Assembly (NCBI GenBank): GCA_025352105.1
Contig: JANXUB010000045.1
Location: 1-64,000 of the forward strand
Length of the DNA stretch: 64,000 bases
Direction: 5' to 3'
Origin: Burkholderiales bacterium
GTDB taxonomy: Bacteria > Pseudomonadota > Gammaproteobacteria > Burkholderiales > Casimicrobiaceae
Shown here: piece after piece, positions 58,576 to 64,000 of the stretch
How the letters are laid out: every line of letters begins with the position of its first letter
Numbering within the stretch: the stretch's first letter is position 1
Position numbers and translations under genes: made by a program
Notes under the pieces: model-generated
Told to the model about the DNA's origin: nothing
The model's database searches: none
What the model saw: only the letters and a program-made list of their open reading frames with translations

Positions 58576-58640
58576 GTTAGGGCTAGCGCCTGATTTTACT
58601 GATTCTCGACTTTGAGCGTAAATGGCGATTAGCCCTCGTT
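58576..58640 (+). repeat. Dispersed intergenic repeat family A, copy 6
   Basis: GTTAGGGCTAGCGCCTGATTTTACTGATTCTCGACTTTGAGCGTAAATGGCGATTAGCCCTCGTT; strong match to copy 5 left half; inverted-repeat ends. Confidence 0.7.
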
Positions 58641-58789
58641 ATTAAGCCGTCTCGACGCTAAGTTGTTGAAAAAGCGAATCGCGCTCATGCAGAAACCATC
58701 GTTAGCTGAACAAAGCAAAGACAGCGGCACACGGTTTGCTTACTATTGCACCAAGATCGCGCCTTTGCGAACACCACCGTACCCTGACT

Positions 58790-60376
58790 ATGCAAGCCAT
58801 CACGCCACCTCCCGTATCGCATTTCGACGAAATGCTCACTTGGTCGGGTGCGAGCCCCAGTCATTTGCAGAGCCAGTTTCAGACGCAGCTTCAGCATTTT
58901 GGCGGGGCAACGCTGGACGCCCCGCCTGCAGGTCAGTCGCAATCACAGTCACAGTCACAAACATTAGGGCCGCGCGAGCACTACGTGCCGTACGGCAACT
59001 GGCTCGCGGATACGCCGTCGGCATCGCTCACGCAGCGGCGGGCACAGGCCGATTTGCTGTTCCGGCGCATCGGCATTACGTTCACTGTGTATGGCGAAGA
59101 AGGCGGCACTGAGCGACTGATTCCGTCGGACGTCATTCCGCGCATCATCACGGCAGACGAATGGGCGTACCTGGAGCGAGGACTGACGCAGCGGGTGACG
59201 GCGATCAACAAGTTTCTCGCCGACATTTATCACGATCAGGCGATCCTGAAAGCCGGTTTGATTCCGCGCGAACAGATCGAAGGCAACTCGCAATTCCAGA
59301 CCAAGATGGTCGGCGTCAAGGTGCCACACGGTACGTATGCGTCGATCACGGGTGTGGACATCGTTCGCAACAACGACGGCAAATATTACGTGCTGGAAGA
59401 CAACTTGCGCGTTCCCTCGGGCGTGAGCTACATGCTCATGAACCGCAAGATGATGATGCGGCTTTTCCCTGAGCTTTTCCTGCGGCAAACCGTGCGCCCG
59501 GTGGAGCATTATCCGGCCCTGTTGTTGCAGACGCTTCGCGAATCGACCGACATCGACAATCCGACGGTCGTGCTGTTGACACCCGGGCGTTTCAATAGCG
59601 CGTATTTCGAGCACACGTTTCTCGCGCAGCAAATGGGCGTTGAGCTGGTTGAAGGGCAAGACCTGTTCGTTAAAGATGATCGCGTTTACATGCGCACGAC
59701 GAGCGGCTCGCAGCGCGTAGATGTGATGTATCGCCGGCTCGATGACACCTTCCTTGATCCGCTTGCGTTTAACCCGGACTCTGCGCTCGGTGTGCCCGGC
59801 CTGTTCCAAGCCTATGCCAAGGGCAACATCGTAATTTGCAACGCGATTGGCACCGGTGTGGCGGACGACAAATCGATCTATCCCTACGTGCCGGACATGA
59901 TCAAGTTCTACCTCAATGAAGAGCCGATTTTGAACAACGTGCAGACGTATCAATGCAGGAAGCCAGCTGATCTGTCCTACGTGCTCGCGAACATGAAAGA
60001 TCTGGTGGTGAAAGAGGTTCATGGCGCCGGTGGTTACGGGATGCTAGTGGGGCCAGCGTCGACCGCAAAAGAGGTTGAAGATTTCGCCGCGATTGTGAAA
60101 GCGAACCCCAGCAATTACATCGCGCAACCGACGTTATCGCTGTCGAGCTGCCCGACGTTTGTGGAATCTGGCATCGCGCCGCGACACATAGATTTGCGAC
60201 CGTTCGTGTTGACCGGTCGTGAGGTGCGCATGGTTCCGGGCGGGCTCACTCGCGTGGCGCTACGCGAAGGCTCGCTCGTGGTGAACTCGTCACAAGGCGG
60301 CGGCACCAAGGACACTTGGGTGCTCGGTGACAGTGGCGAAACACTCGCAGCCAGTCCGGCCAAGGAGGGCAAGTAG
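58790..60376 (+). CDS. Circularly permuted type-2 ATP-grasp protein (peptide-ligase-like)
   Basis: GITFTVYGEEGGTERLIPSDVIPRIITADEWAYLERGLTQRVTAINKFLADIYHDQAILKAG; VDVMYRRLDDTFLDPLAFNPDSALGVPGLFQAYAKGNIVICNAIGTGVADDKSIYPYVPDMI. Confidence 0.95.
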   Translation: MQAITPPPVSHFDEMLTWSGASPSHLQSQFQTQLQHFGGATLDAPPAGQSQSQSQSQTLGPREHYVPYGNWLADTPSASLTQRRAQADLLFRRIGITFTVYGEEGGTERLIPSDVIPRIITADEWAYLERGLTQRVTAINKFLADIYHDQAILKAGLIPREQIEGNSQFQTKMVGVKVPHGTYASITGVDIVRNNDGKYYVLEDNLRVPSGVSYMLMNRKMMMRLFPELFLRQTVRPVEHYPALLLQTLRESTDIDNPTVVLLTPGRFNSAYFEHTFLAQQMGVELVEGQDLFVKDDRVYMRTTSGSQRVDVMYRRLDDTFLDPLAFNPDSALGVPGLFQAYAKGNIVICNAIGTGVADDKSIYPYVPDMIKFYLNEEPILNNVQTYQCRKPADLSYVLANMKDLVVKEVHGAGGYGMLVGPASTAKEVEDFAAIVKANPSNYIAQPTLSLSSCPTFVESGIAPRHIDLRPFVLTGREVRMVPGGLTRVALREGSLVVNSSQGGGTKDTWVLGDSGETLAASPAKEGK

Positions 60377-60378
60377 TC

Positions 60379-61323
60379 ATGCTGAGCCGCGTTGCCTCCC
60401 ACCTCTACTGGATGAGTCGTTATCTTGAGCGTGCCGAAAACATGGCGCGTATTCTCGATGTTACGCAATCGCTTGCCATGCTGGATCGCTCGGCCGATTC
60501 GGGCGGCGCGATGACCCCCATTGTCATAACCGAAGCGCAAACAGAATTCGCCGAAACGAAGTTGCCCGCGACTTACGCCAACGTGATCGCGTTCCTCGCG
60601 TGGGATAAAAAGCACCCCTCCTCCATCCGCAATTGCTTCGAGGCAACGCGCGAAAATGCGCGCGCTGTGCGTGGCTCGATCACCAGCGAGATGTGGGAAA
60701 ACATCAACGACACCTGGCTTGCAATGCAGGACAAAATGCAAATGATTGACCCGCTGATGACGGGTAACGAATTTTTTGAATGGGTGAAAGAGCGATCCCA
60801 TCTCTTCCGTGGCGTGACCTTTGCCACCGCGCGCCGTGATCAGCCGTATCACTTCACACGACTCGGCACCTTCATCGAACGCGCCGACAACACCGCACGC
60901 ATCCTGAACGTGAAATACGCCGAAGAGTCACCCGACACGTTCGACGAAACGGAGGAAGACAAAGAGACGGATTACTACCGCCTATCAGCCGTGTTGCGCT
61001 CGGTCTCCGCGCTTGAGGCGTATCGCGACACCTATCGGGACGTGATCGACGCCAGACGCGTCGCAGAAATCATGATCTTCGACGACAAACTGCCGCGCTC
61101 ATTGCGCTACTGTCTCGATGAGGCCACCAAGTGCCTCGACGACTTGCCCAAAGACAGCGGCCGTATTCCACGCCGCATCGCCTCCGAAATCAACGCGAAG
61201 CTGCGTTACGGGACGGTAGACGAAGTATTCGACTATGGCCTGAAACGCTACCTTGCGGATTTTTTGGTGGATATGGAACGGCTGGGTACGGCGGTGAATA
61301 CGGCGTACATGGAGTTGCACTGA
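60379..61323 (+). CDS. Alpha-E (DUF403) domain protein
   Basis: MLSRVASHLYWMSRYLERAENMARILDVTQSL..HLFRGVTFATARRDQPYHFTRLGTFIERADNTARILNVKY. Confidence 0.95.
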   Translation: MLSRVASHLYWMSRYLERAENMARILDVTQSLAMLDRSADSGGAMTPIVITEAQTEFAETKLPATYANVIAFLAWDKKHPSSIRNCFEATRENARAVRGSITSEMWENINDTWLAMQDKMQMIDPLMTGNEFFEWVKERSHLFRGVTFATARRDQPYHFTRLGTFIERADNTARILNVKYAEESPDTFDETEEDKETDYYRLSAVLRSVSALEAYRDTYRDVIDARRVAEIMIFDDKLPRSLRYCLDEATKCLDDLPKDSGRIPRRIASEINAKLRYGTVDEVFDYGLKRYLADFLVDMERLGTAVNTAYMELH

Positions 61324-61482
61324 GGCGCTGCGCGCATTAGGGCGAAGTGAGGTCGAGCGAGGTGGAGCGAGGCGGGCAAAGGAAGCCCACCTCACAGAAC
61401 CCGGGCAGTTCATACCGAAATACTCGGCCCGATAAAATCGGCAGTTGTTTCTGCCTTCACTCGCGCTTTCGCGAGGTCAACC

Positions 61483-62226
61483 ATGACTTACTGTGTCGCC
61501 ATGTCCCTGCACGAGGGTATGCTTTTCGCCTCGGATTCCCGCACCAACGCAGGCGTCGACAATGTATCCACATTCTCAAAAATGCATGTCTTTGATGTGC
61601 CGGATGGTGAGCATCAACGCTGCATTGTCGCCGTGAACGCGGGCAACCTGGCGACAACGCAGGGTGTGGTCAGTCAGTTGCGGCGCAAGGCGCTGGTAGA
61701 CGAAGCACACATCCTGAACGCGCCCTCGATGTTTGATGTGGCGGAGCTGTTTGGGCAGGCGATCAAGGCTGCAATTTCGCACGCGGAGGAAAACCAGCTC
61801 ACGCAATCGTCAGTCGATTTCACCTGCACGTTTTTGGTCGGCGGGCAAATTCGTAACGAAGCGCCGCGCTTGTTCTTGATTTATCCGCAGGGTAATTTCA
61901 TCGAGGCGACGAGCGACACGCCGTATTTTCAGATTGGCGAAGGCAAATACGGCAAGCCGATCATTGATCGCGTTGTACGTCCTGAAACACCGATGGCTGA
62001 GGCACTCAAGTCCGCGATGGTGTCATTTGATTCGACGATGAAGTCGAACTTGTCGGTCGGTTTGCCGATCGATGTGTTGATTCTGAAGCGTGATCATTTA
62101 AAGCCGTCGCTGCGCTATCGGGTGACCGAAGACGACGCTTACTTTCAAAATATTCGCAAGGCTTGGGGACAAGGTTTGCGGCAAGTGTTTCAGAGCTTGC
62201 CGCAACCTGACTGGTTTCATCGTTGA
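61483..62226 (+). CDS. Proteasome-type protease Anbu (Ntn hydrolase, peptidase T1-like)
   Basis: M-T-Y-C-V.. (Thr2 as nucleophile), 'GMLFASDSRTNAGVDNVSTFSKMHVFDVP', 'GNLATTQGVVSQL'. Confidence 0.93.
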   Translation: MTYCVAMSLHEGMLFASDSRTNAGVDNVSTFSKMHVFDVPDGEHQRCIVAVNAGNLATTQGVVSQLRRKALVDEAHILNAPSMFDVAELFGQAIKAAISHAEENQLTQSSVDFTCTFLVGGQIRNEAPRLFLIYPQGNFIEATSDTPYFQIGEGKYGKPIIDRVVRPETPMAEALKSAMVSFDSTMKSNLSVGLPIDVLILKRDHLKPSLRYRVTEDDAYFQNIRKAWGQGLRQVFQSLPQPDWFHR

Positions 62227-63452
62227 GCGCCGCCTCAGGTGTCAGATCTGGCGGCTCTGACGCGAAGCGTGACCAGTCGCGCTACATCGTTCTGCTGGCG
62301 CTCTTGCTCGGTAGTCAACCGGTAGCGACCGATCTTTATCTGCCCGCGCTGCCGGCCATTGCTGCCGAACTGGGCAACCCGGCACTCACGCTGACCGGGC
62401 TGATGCTCGCCTTCGGTTTTGCGCAATTAATTCTCGGCCCGCTATCGGATCGCTACGGTCGGCGGCCCGTGCTGTTGGTCGGATGCGCTGCCTATGCGCT
62501 CACCTCGTTTGCGGGCGCTTGGGTGACTACTCTTTACTGGCTGGTCGTCTGCCGTTGCCTGCAGGGTGCGGCGATGGCGGCGCTCGTCGTCTGTGCGCGG
62601 GCGTCAGTGCGCGACCTCTATGCGCCGACTGAAGGCACGCGTGTGCTCTCACGTGGCCTCACTGGACTGGGCCTCGTCGCGCTTGCTTCGCCACTGACGG
62701 GCGCGATTACCGTGGCCTACTTTTCATGGCATGCAACGTTTATTGCATTGGGTGTTTACGGTGTAATTGCGTTTGCCTGGGTCTGGTCTTACTACGTGGA
62801 ATCACGGCCCGACGTCGTGCCCAAGGACGCCAACGCCGTCAGCAAGAGCGTGACGATTGCAGTACTCAAAGGCCCACGATTTCGTGCATGGACTGCGATG
62901 CTCATCGCCACGTACTGCACGCTGTTTTGCTTCCTGCTTTCATCAGGTTTTGTCTACATCAAAGTGTTTGCGTTTTCTCCGCTCGCCTGCGGCCTGACGC
63001 TGGCTGCGAACAGCGTCGCCTACATTGCCGGTACGTACTGGTGTCGCCACTTGTTAGCCAACCGGGGGCCAGACAAGGCGGTGCGATTGAGCGCGATGTT
63101 TGCTGTCGTGGGAGGAGTTTTCATGACTCTCACCGCGTTCGCAAGCGGCGCGCCGCAGCCGTGGGCGATGATTGTTGGGCAATGCCTGATCGCCATTTCA
63201 CATGGCGTGAATCAGCCCTGCGGACAGGCCGGTGCAATCGGAGATTTCCCGGAGCATGCAGGTCGCGCTGCGGCGCTCTCCGGATTCGCGATGATGGTGG
63301 CCGCGTTTATTTGCGGTCAGTTGATGGCGCCAAGCCTCGGTATCAGCGCCTGGCCGTTGGTTATATCGAACGTGGTCGGTAGCGCGGGGATCGCGTTTGT
63401 CGCATGGGTGATGGTGCCGTGTGCCTACGGACAAAGCACCGCAGACTCGTGA
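62223..63452 (+). CDS. Bcr/CflA-family MFS exporter
   Basis: QPVATDLYLPALPAIAAELG, LILGPLSDRYGRRPVLLVG, RCLQGAAMAALVVCARASVRDLY; TTG start overlapping the Anbu stop. Confidence 0.9.
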   Translation: MSAASGVRSGGSDAKRDQSRYIVLLALLLGSQPVATDLYLPALPAIAAELGNPALTLTGLMLAFGFAQLILGPLSDRYGRRPVLLVGCAAYALTSFAGAWVTTLYWLVVCRCLQGAAMAALVVCARASVRDLYAPTEGTRVLSRGLTGLGLVALASPLTGAITVAYFSWHATFIALGVYGVIAFAWVWSYYVESRPDVVPKDANAVSKSVTIAVLKGPRFRAWTAMLIATYCTLFCFLLSSGFVYIKVFAFSPLACGLTLAANSVAYIAGTYWCRHLLANRGPDKAVRLSAMFAVVGGVFMTLTAFASGAPQPWAMIVGQCLIAISHGVNQPCGQAGAIGDFPEHAGRAAALSGFAMMVAAFICGQLMAPSLGISAWPLVISNVVGSAGIAFVAWVMVPCAYGQSTADS

Positions 63453-63456
63453 CTGT

Positions 63457-64000
63457 TCACAACCCGTGCGTCGACAGCAGGCGCTCGGCGCGCAACAGTC
63501 CGTCAGGAGCGAGCTTCCCCAAACCGAGAAAGTGCTCCGATGGGCCGTACACACGGAGCAGCAATTCGTCGCCTTCGGATGACCTTGGCAACGCGTCAGT
63601 TCGATCGCAACTTACGAACTTGCCGTTTTGAATGTTTCTAGCGCCGAATTCGTTGAGCGTGACGCGCGGCAATTCCGCGACCAACGAGTCCGTTGGTAGA
63701 AGCCATGATGAGCGCGTGGCATCGTCGCATTCCATCCACGCGTCAAGCGACTGCGCAGCATTTAGGTCAAAACCCCCTGTACGCGTCCGCCGCAGTGAGG
63801 CCAGGTGCCCGACGGTTCCAAGCGCTAACGCAAGATCCTCCGCGAGCGTTCGGATGTAAGTGCCTTTGCTGCACACGACCGATATTTCGAACTCTTGCGC
63901 GGCGGCGTCGCACGACAACAAGTTAATAGCATGAATTTCAACGGTGCGCTTCGCCAGTTCAACAGCCTGACCGGCGCGAGCGTATTCGTACGCAGGTTTG
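63457..64000 (-). CDS. truB: tRNA pseudouridine(55) synthase, C-terminal part (5' end beyond window)
   Basis: Frame reads through to the window end: KPAYEYARAGQAVELAKRTVEIHAINLLSCDAAAQEFEISVVCSKGTYIRTLAEDLALALGTVGHLASLRRTRTGGF. Confidence 0.95.
   Translation of the reverse strand, partial: KPAYEYARAGQAVELAKRTVEIHAINLLSCDAAAQEFEISVVCSKGTYIRTLAEDLALALGTVGHLASLRRTRTGGFDLNAAQSLDAWMECDDATRSSWLLPTDSLVAELPRVTLNEFGARNIQNGKFVSCDRTDALPRSSEGDELLLRVYGPSEHFLGLGKLAPDGLLRAERLLSTHGL

Noticed and set aside
58964-60022. 352-aa minus-strand ORF antisense to the ATP-grasp gene
   Set aside because: ATP-grasp motifs fix the coding strand; no domain in the shadow ORF.

Overview
64 kb chromosomal window, probably from a Burkholderiales-like betaproteobacterium (inferred from gene content and style, not tested). 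Main contents: (1) ECF sigma factor/Ser-Thr kinase pair, a fluoroacetate-dehalogenase-like hydrolase and a tartrate dehydrogenase (0-5 kb). (2) A 1.7-kaa secreted BNR/DUF11/dockerin-like protein with five tandem repeats of exactly 378 bp (5.6-10.6 kb). (3) Three unlinked pieces of the peptide-ligase/proteasome-like 'Anbu' system: DUF2126 transglutaminase (13.5-17.1 kb), ATP-grasp/alpha-E fusion plus transglutaminase (24.0-27.8 kb), and ATP-grasp plus alpha-E plus Anbu plus MFS exporter (58.8-63.5 kb). (4) A 6.5-kb block (yefM-yoeB, Het-C/VWA/dockerin-like protein, two DUF1566 proteins) lying between two of those pieces and bounded by copies of a GTGGGCAC hairpin repeat. (5) A large divergent phosphonate catabolism cluster (about 31.7-49.3 kb) with phnA, phnY, phnW, an AEP ABC transporter and GntR. 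It also carries a PhnZ-like HD oxygenase, a DMGDH-like flavoprotein, and a glutamine-synthetase/Fe-ADH/ALDH/HAD module with no obvious role in the classical PhnWYA route. (6) Malate synthase, lolCD, and truB (partial). I also see an apparently undescribed dispersed intergenic repeat family of about 65 bp (six copies: terminal inverted repeats, TCGACTTT core) and a separate 143-bp inverted-repeat element. All family calls come from reading translated sequence; no database search was run.
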